The position numbers and the translations under genes are program-made. 64,000 nucleotides of DNA from Stratiolaelaps scimitus. Its lineage: Eukaryota; Arthropoda; Arachnida; Mesostigmata; Laelapidae. The stretch is from positions 26,963,501 through 27,027,500 of the forward strand of contig JABWDB010000001.1 in assembly GCA_019614645.1 (NCBI GenBank). Reading direction: 5' to 3'. Shown here piece by piece: positions 49,765-58,465 of the stretch. Position 1 is the first letter of the stretch. Every line of letters begins with the position of its first letter. The notes beneath the pieces were generated by a model. That model was not told the origin of the DNA and did not search any database. It saw only the letters and a program-made list of their open reading frames with translations.

Positions 49765-50140
49765 GAGTAGGACGGTTAGACTCTTTGACAGACATCTCAA
49801 ACCTAGTAGCTCGTCTGGTTGTGCGTCTTGCAACGCCAGTGATGGGCAAGGTTATGTGCCTTTCTTTGAATATCTTGAATGCACGAAGCGCAATGTGCAC
49901 TGTGTAACGTTCAAGTGGAGGGACGTAGAACTTCTCGAACATATGCTCACTTGGGTCTATTCGACGTGGGCCAAAGACAACCATGAGCCCTTAGTTTATA
50001 AGCATCCCCTTACACCCAGCAGCCCAGATAGAAAAGCTATAACTAAGGAGTGGCGTGAGCAGGGACTTCTTAACAGGAGGAGACCTTCTGCAGGTACTCC
50101 TAGGACCCTGAATCGACGGATCGAGGATATTACTGCATAG
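49765..50140 (+). CDS. Unidentified ORF fragment, possibly mobile-element derived
   Basis: A stop-bounded frame of about 125 codons with protein-like composition. It includes a Cys-x2-Cys (GCASCNASDGQGYVPFFEYL), two further Cys with a His, a Trp-containing helix (HMLTWVYSTWAKDNHEPL) and a basic end (EQGLLNRRRPSAGTPRTLNRR). It has no clear start. It abuts the 3' end of the LINE fragment on the opposite strand, and a - strand frame is also open over part of it, so it may be part of a nested or inverted element. No family is recognised. Confidence 0.3.
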
Positions 50141-50189
50141 CAATTAGGCAGAAAAGCGTCTTGCGTACGTTCAGGCTTAGGCATCTCTT

Positions 50190-50965
50190 TTTTTTATAGA
50201 GGTTAAAGGTAAATCCTGCATGGACACCAGGCTTCACAACTAAGGTATTTGCCTGGTAGTATCAGACCCTTACTGACTAAACCAGAACCGATTTTGACTT
50301 CGGACACTGACCGGGACTGTCAAACTTCCCTTCGGACAAGCTTTGCAATCCACGCCCGTTCTAGCCTATCCTTCTCCCGGAGGATACTCTGGACTAGTGT
50401 ACTCGCTCTGTCCCACTTGTCTCTGGCCAGGCGCATGTAGGAAATGAACCCTCGGATCCCGTCTTGTATGACCCTTGTCAGTTCGGAGTCCGCGACCTCC
50501 TGCCGTACTTGTTCTGTGGCTCTACATGCTGCCAGTGTGTGAAGAGGATCGTCCTCGACTCCTGCATCGCACAGAACGCAGATGTTCGATGGGGCGTTAG
50601 CAATCCTGTGGAGGTAGGATTTGAAGGCATCTGACCGACGGTGATCGTGGTAGTTCGATACTACAGAGTTGTAACGGACCGGTCTCGGTAGATCTTGGCA
50701 GAGAGCGAAATATGATAACACTAGTTTTACTTGCATTCAATCCAAATTTTTCAGAACTGTTCCTAATTTTCTCAACCTTAGCTAGCGCAGCTTGCGCATC
50801 CCGTTTGGTCTCGGAAAGACGAATCCGGAGCAGTAAAGACATGTCGTCAAGATATGCAAATGCTTTGCAGACGTTGTCAGAAGTGATCTCTTGGAGACCG
50901 AAATTTATAAGGATCATAAACACGGCGGTCCGCAGAAGGGATCTGTGTGGTGTTCCCGTGTCCAT
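50190..50965 (-). mobile_element. R1-like non-LTR retrotransposon fragment
   Basis: Two overlapping - strand frames give the end of a reverse transcriptase and the element's C-terminus. The first (50965-50597) has ITSDNVCKAFAYLDDMSLLL, where YLDD is the RT catalytic box, followed by a thumb-like helix (EKIRNSSEKFGLNASKTSVI). The second (50736-50320) carries FKSYLHRIANAPSNICVLC and then DDPLHTLAACRA, the C-x2-C-x8-H-x4-C type zinc motif found after the RT in R1-clade elements, and ends at TAG. The frame switch near 50640-50720 marks a deletion that removed the rest of the thumb. The 3' flank reads ATTTACCTTTAACC and CTATA plus A-run (to about 50190). No endonuclease domain remains, so this is a truncated dead copy. 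Confidence 0.75.
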
Positions 50966-51334
50966 TTCGCACGTACATCACTTCAGATCCCCGACTTTCA
51001 CAGCTTGCTTTCTACCATATAAGTAAGAGTGGAATCAAGCAACTACAGCATACTTGCAACTCATAGTTCAGTCGAACGCGATTTAAGAAACCTTACTTAT
51101 TCATTTATTATGTACATATAGGACAAGGTCCCCTTTGTTCAATCGATTGCGATATGTATCCCAAAAAATATGAAATGAACGGACGTTCGCTCGGTTACAT
51201 ACCCACTTGCCGGCTATGCGCGTCTCGCCTATCGCTCTGAAATTTGCTTTCGTTGACGGCTGGCCCAGCCGAGAAATACGATGAGTACCCCTATGGGAGA
51301 ACTACGAGAAACATCGTGAAGAACAACCCTCACT
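50966..51334. other. AT-rich stretch, possibly remaining LINE sequence
   Basis: Nothing further of the reverse transcriptase was recognised upstream of the YLDD fragment. Confidence 0.4.
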
Positions 51335-51460
51335 TCGCTGATGCCTAGGCAGCATTGGAACCTGTGACCTAGGCCATGCTCGGTCAATCTATTCAAGCTA
51401 CGACGTTGGCGCCTTTGCCATCACAGGTTGAACAGCCACTGTCGTTCTATCGCAAAAAAA
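51335..51460. mobile_element. tRNA-like SINE candidate, orientation unresolved
   Basis: On the - strand, GTGATGGCAAAGGCGCC (A-box-like) precedes GGTCACAGGTTCCAATG (weak B box), sharing GTCACAGGTTC with the 43.2k candidate. On the + strand the unit ends in CTATCGC plus eight A residues (to about 51461), which argues for the opposite orientation. Confidence 0.35.
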
Positions 51461-52035
51461 AGGGACTTAGGCTAGCGTGACATTTCAGTAGCGAAGTCCA
51501 ATCTGACATGAAAATTTAACGGCTGGGTTTCGACTACGTACCATTGTTATGCAAAGCCGTTAAGAAGTAAAGGTGAACTTTAGGTTGTGCCTGTTTATTC
51601 TTAACATCATGAATAACTCAATGCAGTTCATTTCAGAAGCAACATACAACAAACAATTGGAGGAGTATCCAACACCCACTCGATAGTAGAGATGCTTACA
51701 GCGCAAGGAGCAATTTGCGGCTCGTGTTGATGACGGCGATAAATTTCTAACGTAAACAAATTTATATGTCGCTCTGAAGTTGACTGCTAGATAGATGAAA
51801 ATAAATACTGAAAAATATACTTATCCATACATGTCATTCGACTCCGCAGTAGAGCAACATAATAATAATAATAATAATAATAACAACACTTTATTCAAAG
51901 GTATAATATATAATTGCTATAAGTCTCGCTTATGTGCATTTTCAATTTTGGCACGTTGCGTGCCCGTGATGTGCGCGTGATAGTCTCCAGGGGAATAAAT
52001 CATTTACACATTTTTTCGTGGCTATAAATTTTGGG
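51461..52035. other. AT-rich stretch with (AAT)n
   Basis: An (AAT)n run lies at 51860-51883. Nothing else is recognised. Confidence 0.5.
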
Positions 52036-52038
52036 AGT

Positions 52039-52094
52039 ATATTCCTTATATTATATATATATATATAATATATATATATATAATATAAGGAATA
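52039..52094. repeat. AT-rich inverted repeat flanked by direct repeats
   Basis: TATTCCTTATATTATATATA... is mirrored by ...TATAATATAAGGAATA, giving arms of about 25 bp around a TA core. The string GAGTATATTCCTT precedes the palindrome (about 52035-52047) and recurs just after it (about 52096-52108). Confidence 0.85.
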
Positions 52095-52425
52095 AGAGTA
52101 TATTCCTTCTTGTCGTAGTTTCGACAATATCAAATATTTTTGCAGCCATCGTCGGTTGATTCAACATCATTTTTTGAAGCAAGACTTTATCTAGGGCGTT
52201 AAGACGCTGGGCGGCATCTACAATATTTACGTTCTCTTTGTCACATTTACATTTATATGCCACTCGTCTTATAATTTGATTTATTTTTTGCAACCAATAA
52301 AACGGATTCATTAAAATGGTTTCTAAATCCAGATTAGGGCGCTCTGAACATGCTATTGCCTTTGTCTTACCTAAAATAATAGAAATGCATTTCCAGCTAT
52401 CATAAAATCGAATATCGTACTTGAT
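52051..52425 (-). CDS. Unidentified coding relic or terminal exon in AT-rich DNA
   Basis: A stop-free frame of 124 codons runs through DNA so AT-rich that chance stops should be frequent. It starts after a TGA at 52426 with IKYDIRFYDSWKCISIILGK and then PNLDLETILMNPFYWLQKIN, a basic Cys pair (YKCKCDKEN) and a helical tract (DAAQRLNALDKVLLQKMML ... FDIVETTTRR). The last 15 codons lie in the TA palindrome and are not meaningful. The helix pattern loosely recalls the integrase-binding/TFIIS-N-type helical bundle of LEDGF-like chromatin proteins, which is only a hint. No secure acceptor precedes it; an internal ATG exists at 52311. It may be a pseudogene fragment, an exon, or element-derived. Confidence 0.5.
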   Translation of the reverse strand: MKYDIRFYDSWKCISIILGKTKAIACSERPNLDLETILMNPFYWLQKINQIIRRVAYKCKCDKENVNIVDAAQRLNALDKVLLQKMMLNQPTMAAKIFDIVETTTRRNILLFLILYIYILYIYI

Positions 52426-53242
52426 TCACTGCCTAACCTAACATTAGGACAAAGCACATATTTATTATGTTCATTGTTCCTAACAAACGTCTGAGCTACC
52501 GCGGTATGCGGCGAATATAGATTTGTACAAGTGGCTCACATGTGAGCAGATCTTTACGAACATAGAAAATAATTTTTCTCATTCCTTATTAACATTGATT
52601 ATGACCGGGAATCGGATAGAGGCTTATTGAGTCTAGAACACCAGCAGTGGCAACAAATACGTTTACTCCTTAGATCAGTTCAGACTGGCGTCTACTTCAC
52701 GATGATTTAAAAGGGGGATTTTATACAAACGCATCTGTTGCTTATTGCCACTCAATCTGCCATTTAACGTCCGATCTTTACGTACAAGCTAATACAGTAG
52801 CATCTCCCATTCAATATCGGATTTAACTCCTCTTTGCGCCCCTAATCCATTCAAGCCGTCAGCAGCCTGCTCAATTTCCTTCCCGGACAGAGAGTCTACT
52901 ACATCGACGAGAAGATCAACTGCCGATAGCTGAACCTCGAGTAATGAGCTCGCCTCACGTCGAAAGGGGAATGGAAGCAAGCAAGCAAATACGCAGATAT
53001 CTTCTTCCACCCGGCACAGGCTCGCGAGCAATATTATCAGCATTTCCAACGGCAGTGTCTCCAGCTGATGTCGTTGTCGTCGTTCCAGCTGGAACCAACC
53101 GTCACCATTGCATCGTGTCGCACATGCAAACACTCACAGACATCCACACAGACACACACACACCTTGATACCTATCTCTTTCCACTCCAGGGGCTCCTGC
53201 TGATGCTGCATTGCTCACTTGGACTGCTGTGGCTTCTTGCAG
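52426..53242. other. No secure gene
   Basis: A 114-codon - frame (52789-53133) ends with a protein-like tail (SLSGKEIEQAADGLNGLGAQ) and a TAG. It lacks an ATG context or splice partner and is mentioned only as a possible exon. Confidence 0.35.
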
Positions 53243-53284
53243 TACAACCTGTGCCTGTGCCAGGACGGACTGTCCACCGTGAAC
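53243..53284 (+). CDS. Putative exon, ribosome-recycling-factor-like (part 1)
   Basis: An acceptor (TGTGGCTTCTTGCAG) and a strong donor (GTGAAC before GTGAGT) bound 14 codons, YNLCLCQDGLSTVN, nearly all ending in C or G. In mitochondrial ribosome-recycling factor the corresponding stretch is an Asn-Leu followed within five residues by (D/E)-Gly and hydrophobics, just before a VPIP-type segment. The usual Asn-Pro after Leu is not conserved here. The match is short and by eye. It sits 1.27 kb upstream of the next exon on the same strand. Confidence 0.35.
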
Positions 53285-54556
53285 GTGAGTGTCGCACTAG
53301 TCGACGCAATCTCACTCGTTCGATCCCGCGCCAGCGCGAGCAGCGGCTCCAATAGCGCGCGCGGGTATCTTCATCGCCGTGGGATCATCGGATCCACGGA
53401 CTTGCAGATATGTAGAGAGAAACTGAGAGAGCATGCGAGAGAGAGAGATAGAGAGAGATAGAGAAAATAGAGAGGAAGAAAGTGTGTGTGTGTGAGTCCA
53501 AGAAGATCTGTGGTGAGTGCCGGTACCACGCGCTTTCACTAGTACACCGGAATATCAGCGTATATGAGTATGGACAATAACAATCGAATCAACGGCGACA
53601 GTCACCGCTGATGCTGTCAGCTGTCGCGGTGTTGATGGAAATACGACGTGTGTCTCTTTTCGTCGAATGTTTTGTCGTTTGCGTCGTCGTCCACGACGAT
53701 ATCTCTCGAAACCGATCGAGCATCTGGAGCCGACCGCAAGCGAGACGCAGTACGAGACACGCGACCATGCAATATGCCTACGGAGCATTGTGCAGCTCAG
53801 TGACGACGTCCGTACGACTCGCACACTACTCATTCAAGTCTAGTGGGGGGCTGAATGCCGATTCGGATTGGCCCTGCCGAGGATCTCTGTTAGATTGACA
53901 CACGCGACGTATAGTTATGTGAAATGTGCAGTACGGTGTGGTGATCATGCTTAGGTGACTTAGACGGGCGATCTGGCCGACGAACTTGTGCAAGAAGAGA
54001 CATCTGCTACGTATCTGATCGTCTGCTTAACACTGTTGCTGCTAAGTACTGCTTCTGAACCGTATCCCTATGTTGTAGCACTAACTATTAGAGAGAGTGT
54101 AGAAAGAGAGAACGGAAACCCCAGCGGCCGGCAGAGGGCGCTACCTGCGTTTAGAGCCTTGGGAATAACCGAGCCTACCCATAAGTGGCCGGCGCTCCTT
54201 AGCGCATCTTGTGGACGGATCATCTGTGAATAGGATTAGACACCTTCAAGCGGCCCCGCTTTGGTAGAACTTTGTGTTCTTTCAAAACGTTAGTTTAGTT
54301 ATTTTTGTTGTTGTTGTTGTTGTTGCCATCACCCAATGGTGTGTTCCAAAGTTCTTTTTTGAGGCTCATGTGAGTGCTGCTTTTGTCGGGGCAAACACAT
54401 CCTCTTCCTCATAGTGTGTGCTGAATTTCTTGTCGGTACGAGGACAAATTGACACTCGGAAAGCAAGCTGATCTCTGAATTCCACTAATTCGTATGCGCG
54501 GCAGTGGAAGAGTCGATGTTGATGACGATTGAAGATTAATCGAAGCAGACATATAC

Positions 54557-54633
54557 ATGGCTACCTCGCAGAAGAAGTTCACCGAGAACTTGGCCAAGTT
54601 GTGGCGCCAAGCCATCGAGAACATCAGATCAAG
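54557..54633 (+). CDS. Putative exon, ribosome-recycling-factor-like (part 2)
   Basis: ATGGCT at 54557 opens a frame with strongly biased codons (AAG, GAG, AAC, GCC) ending at TCAAG before GTGAGT. The peptide contains QKKFTENLAKLWRQAIENIR. Aligned from family knowledge, position by position, E-x-L-x-K-L-x-(K/R)-Q and the later basic residues follow the hub-helix of mitochondrial ribosome-recycling factor (family pattern TREHRE-x-L-x-K-L-x-K-Q). The start is uncertain: an acceptor at ACCTCGCAG (54571) would give an exon of 62 bases in phase with part 1 but would lose about seven residues, whereas the ATG is unlikely to be the protein start in that family. A pseudogene or another protein with this motif is possible. 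Confidence 0.4.
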
Positions 54634-56353
54634 GTGAGTGAATTCTTAGTACACCATGAACGACTCATAGGTTCCGCTTGTAACCCAGTACACGAAACGA
54701 AAGAGGCACAATTTGCTGACACAAGAGTCGGGCCAACGCCAAACTGTGCGTTTAATACTATGCCGCCATCCTCTGGAAGGTGCATCCCATCACCGGTGGC
54801 ACCATCGACCATCTCTCTCTCTCTCGAGTGAGAAAAACATGTGTTCTCCATTCGTTGCGGTTCGGCTAGCTAACGTCAACGATATATTGCTATCATTATA
54901 TATCGCCGAGTATTGATTTGAACCGTATGCGTTCGTCTAGCAGCTGTGCATCAGCATCGAGGCGTTCTACAATCGAGCAAGACTCGCATCTAAATGTCCC
55001 TCGATTTATATATATATATATATATATTATCGATACAACAAATCATCACTCTGAGAATATTTATTCGTATTCCATAAATGTATTGGTCGGTTAACACAGA
55101 AGGAGCAACTCAAAGAAGAAAAAAGAACGTGTCTCAACCTCCCTTTGTCAGCTAGTTGTAAGCAAGGCATAGAAACATCATCTGTCCGGAAAGACAATAA
55201 GCAACTATACACAAATCATAATATAATAATATCATGTATCATGTTAGTTCGAAGTTGTCTAGCTGGCACATACCTGTGGATATCTACGACAAAATTATAA
55301 TGTGAAATAACGCCTAGCTCGCTATACAAATCATCTCTCCAGCATCTGGGTGTGCGTGGGTTTCTCGGTTTCTGTGTTCATCTCCGTTAGATTCACCTCC
55401 ACCATAAGATTCGTCTAAAATAGAGAACGTCTTAGTATTTAGGTATTTCTCCGCTATTGCCCACACCGAAATCTGTGTATTGAAACGTTCGTTGTAACGA
55501 GGTGTTCTCTGGGTCGATTCCGTCAACATGAAACCATTCGATTCTCTGTTAGTTATGTCTATCAGCAGTATGCAGTTTACGAAGGTATTTAATCATGGAG
55601 ATTTATACAATACTTCGGTTTGTACAATTTAATGGTCGACGTGGGCGCCCCTTGGCCAAATTTTGCCCTCCTCGGTTCATCGGAGCGCTAGTTCAATTTC
55701 ACTAGTTCAATGATTTTAGAGTTCACCAATTGATGATATGGATAATGATTATTGATCACAGCCCTTACGCGATGTTCGAGCCTGGACTTGAATTTAACCC
55801 AACAGCGACTCACCATTCGGTCTTGCTTTTCGAGCTTTCAAGAGGGAGATGGATATTTACACATCTGCGAGCTTTTCTGGGGTTTGGTGGGCTAAGCTCT
55901 CAGGACACGTCGATACGCTTAGATTATTTAGTCATGCCTATTGTAAGCATGCGCCCATTTTGTGACATTCTGTATCGACGCAGATGACATGAATCAAGAT
56001 CTGCCAGGGTGAAGCTCGAAATCTGTTCGATGCTCTGTGGGAAACGTATGTGGTGACAACGGAAAGTTCTCAATGTATGGAGGGACAATGTATCATATAA
56101 AATGCAACAACGCGATGCATTTTGTTATTAACACAACCTAGCACCGACACTATTTACCTTGACTTCGTTTCCACTTGAAGCGAGCTTTAAGCGTTGAAGA
56201 CCAAAACGAATACTTGACTGAGTTAGTCATCGAAGGCCTCATAGACTTACAGTCCGGGGGTAGCAGGTATCCGGAATTCACGAAACCAAATTGAAGGTTA
56301 TAGTATCTCTTTCTTTCTCTCTATTTTTCTATGCTGTGCTAGAAGATTGATAA
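54634..56353. other. AT-rich stretch, no secure gene
   Basis: A (TA)n run lies at about 55006-55027. On the - strand an acceptor-like TTCTCTATTTTAG near 55416 is followed by open frames of 28-32 codons to stops at about 55330 and 55314, which chance can explain. The next expected exon of the ribosome-recycling-factor-like model was not found. Confidence 0.4.
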
Positions 56354-56692
56354 CTAACGGATAGAAAATACGATATGCTTGCACCTTTTGTATCGCCGAG
56401 TCAATGTTTCTCCATACCAGTCCCTGGTCTCACGACCGGTCTCGTCCGCGCGAGGCCTGCAGCAGTTGCAGGTAGTCATTACATCGGTATATAAAGTTCT
56501 CCGGCTAGCGGTTCTCTCGACAAGTGCATGGCAGCACCTAGGAGACAATAAATCACGCAAAACTCGCATACAAATGAGTGTCACGATCGCTTCATTGTGG
56601 AGCGACATCGAAGCAGTTCGTTGCAGAAACACCACCTCCTCGTAATACCAGGCCCATTGGCTTCGGCTTGCTAAACTGTTGAAATTGACTCA
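56354..56692 (-). CDS. Open frame of unknown status
   Basis: About 112 codons lie between stops. The frame includes SQWAWYYEEVVFLQRTASM and a Cys cluster (DVMTTCNCCRPRADETGRE) near the end. A strong acceptor-like tract (TTTATTGTCTCCTAG) lies inside at 56538, which would make 56354-56537 a terminal exon. The Cys-x-Cys-Cys pattern invites comparison with cystine-knot proteins but is not enough to name one. The + strand is also open over 88 codons. Confidence 0.2.
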
Positions 56693-57286
56693 AGGAGCAA
56701 ACGCAGTATTGGGGCATGGTGTGTGGTATAGTTTTGACGATTACCTGAAGACGCGAGCAACTACTGTCAGGCGACCGCACCGGTGTCTAGAAGGGAGGTC
56801 GATAATATACCTGTGTGAGGTTCATTTGAAACGTGCAAATTCAAAGTAAAGTAGTATATAAAATGGAAAATGCAATCTTTTATTTGACGTACGTCTTGGC
56901 GTGCAGTGCACGCATCCTCTGTGATTCAAGATCTAGTAACACGTTTCGTTAAAATATGGGCATTGCATAAATTACATAGACATCCTTATGCATGAGCTGA
57001 CGCCACTGACTGAGCGCCCACACCTCTCTATCTTCCACTGAAGGTCTTAGCCCGTGATCTAACTGCATAGATGCGTTGCTCAGTTTGAAGTGTTTCCTGA
57101 AATCAGTAGATCGAGTCAAGGGCTTACTCTGTCTACGACAAAGTAAGCTGGTATTATAGGCTGACTGTAATACAAATGACTATAGCATCAATAATAATAA
57201 TAATAATGGTATTAATTGATCTACCGCTCGTCTCTATCTGCGTGTGCCTGTATAGTAACAGTAGTCAATGGCCGACAGTGTGCCGT

Positions 57287-57526
57287 TCATCTTAGATCTT
57301 TGCAATTCACGGTTAGGTCACAACGAACGATGGCGAATTGTAGATACATAGATGATCTCAAACCAGATGGCATAAAACCAATGTCACATAATCGATGTCG
57401 ATGCGGTCGCTCTGTTTGTGATTTGGACATCTGAGGGCAGCTCATTGTTTGCGGTTGGTACGTGGGAGCCAACTGCGAGCTCATCTCCAGCTGTTTTTCA
57501 CCTTGCTTAATGTTACATTTCATCAT
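57287..57526 (-). CDS. Open frame of unknown status
   Basis: ATG to TGA, 79 codons, polar and protein-like (GEKQLEMSSQLAPTYQPQT). The frame extends a few codons upstream (ELAKDLFSMMKCN). There is no domain, signal or splice partner. Composition is less AT-biased than the flanks, which hints at a coding origin. Confidence 0.25.
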   Translation of the reverse strand: MMKCNIKQGEKQLEMSSQLAPTYQPQTMSCPQMSKSQTERPHRHRLCDIGFMPSGLRSSMYLQFAIVRCDLTVNCKDLR

Positions 57527-57959
57527 GCTAAAGAGATCCTTTGCAAGTTCTTATCCCTTATCGAAGGCCCCCATCCTTTGCGTTTCCAGTATAGACGTAT
57601 ATATAGACCTATCGCATATCGTGTAGTCCCTAGTGCCAACGTCCCAATTATTGTTTTATCACACTCCACGATTTTCTCTCTCTGTGGATGGCGCTATTCG
57701 TCAGGCGATCCTGCTGCTATCTTTGGTGTCGTTTCAACTGGATGAAAAATTGTTTTTGATTAGACTACGCAAGAAGTCACACTATACCGCTCGCTTTCGC
57801 CGTGTTCACTGATCTACGGCTATCAGATCAACTACGTATACATCACGTATTGCAGCGACGGAACATGCTGATGTCGATAGTTGTTTTGGCTATATATTTT
57901 TTGGCATAATAATATTCTACCATTGTCATGCCCATGGGGGGGGGGGTATTACTTTACTG

Positions 57960-58152
57960 AACTTCATAAGGTGCCACAATTGGGGAGAGGGTGTAAGGTC
58001 GAAGCCGTAATAGCCTCAAGGGAGGCGATGGCATTGGTTCGTTACATATCGACGAAAAGCTGCTGCAGAGGGAAGGGCCCTGCGGGCTTGTCCCCGGTGG
58101 TGCGTGTCAGCTTGTGGTAGACCTCTTCGAGGAGATTGGCAGTTGCAAGTTC
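57960..58152 (-). pseudogene. Decayed coding relic, family unknown
   Basis: One frame reads ELATANLLEEVYHKLTRTTG, then DKPAGPFPLQQLFVDM, an in-frame TAA, and goes on as RTNAIASLEAITAST to a second stop. G- and C-ending codons and the acidic/basic mixture look like former coding sequence with a single nonsense change. There is a stop a few codons before the start, so the 5' part is lost or frame-shifted. It adjoins a SINE copy and may be part of a mobile element. Confidence 0.35.
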
Positions 58153-58289
58153 CACTCATCGATTGCCACGTCACAACATGAAAAGAACTCGAAAGTTGAA
58201 GCGGCTAATTATTATTTGACCTGTGACCCAGTTGCCTATTGCTTGTATCGTAGGTTTCTCATCACCGGCTGATCCCCAAACTCAACAAT

Positions 58290-58465
58290 GGAAATGTTCC
58301 CGAGCAGACTCGGACTAACATTTGACGTCCATGGCATTCGTTTTGCATTACTTTCGTAAGTCGGACCGCGGAACGCAAATGTGCAACGGTGGGGATCGAA
58401 CCCGTGCAACTTCGCGTCCTCCTGTTTCAAGGGGCACATGAATGCATCAAGCCACCGGGCTCGAC
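58290..58465 (-). mobile_element. tRNA-derived SINE, family copy 1
   Basis: On the - strand, GCCCGGTGGCTTGATGCATT (A box) and GCACGGGTTCGATCCCCACC (B box) are followed by TTGCACATTTGCG and a body containing ATGCCATGGACGTC and CCGAGTCTGCTCGGG. Most of this has a clear counterpart at 62630-62775, so the two are diverged copies of one family. Confidence 0.75.

Noticed and set aside
53988..54233. Frame with a leucine-rich start resembling a signal peptide
   Set aside because: The first codon is GTG, there is no ATG, and a stop lies just upstream; the rest has no domain.
55314..55416. - strand acceptor-like tract followed by short open frames
   Set aside because: Two frames are equally open for about 30 codons, which chance readily gives after any acceptor-like tract.
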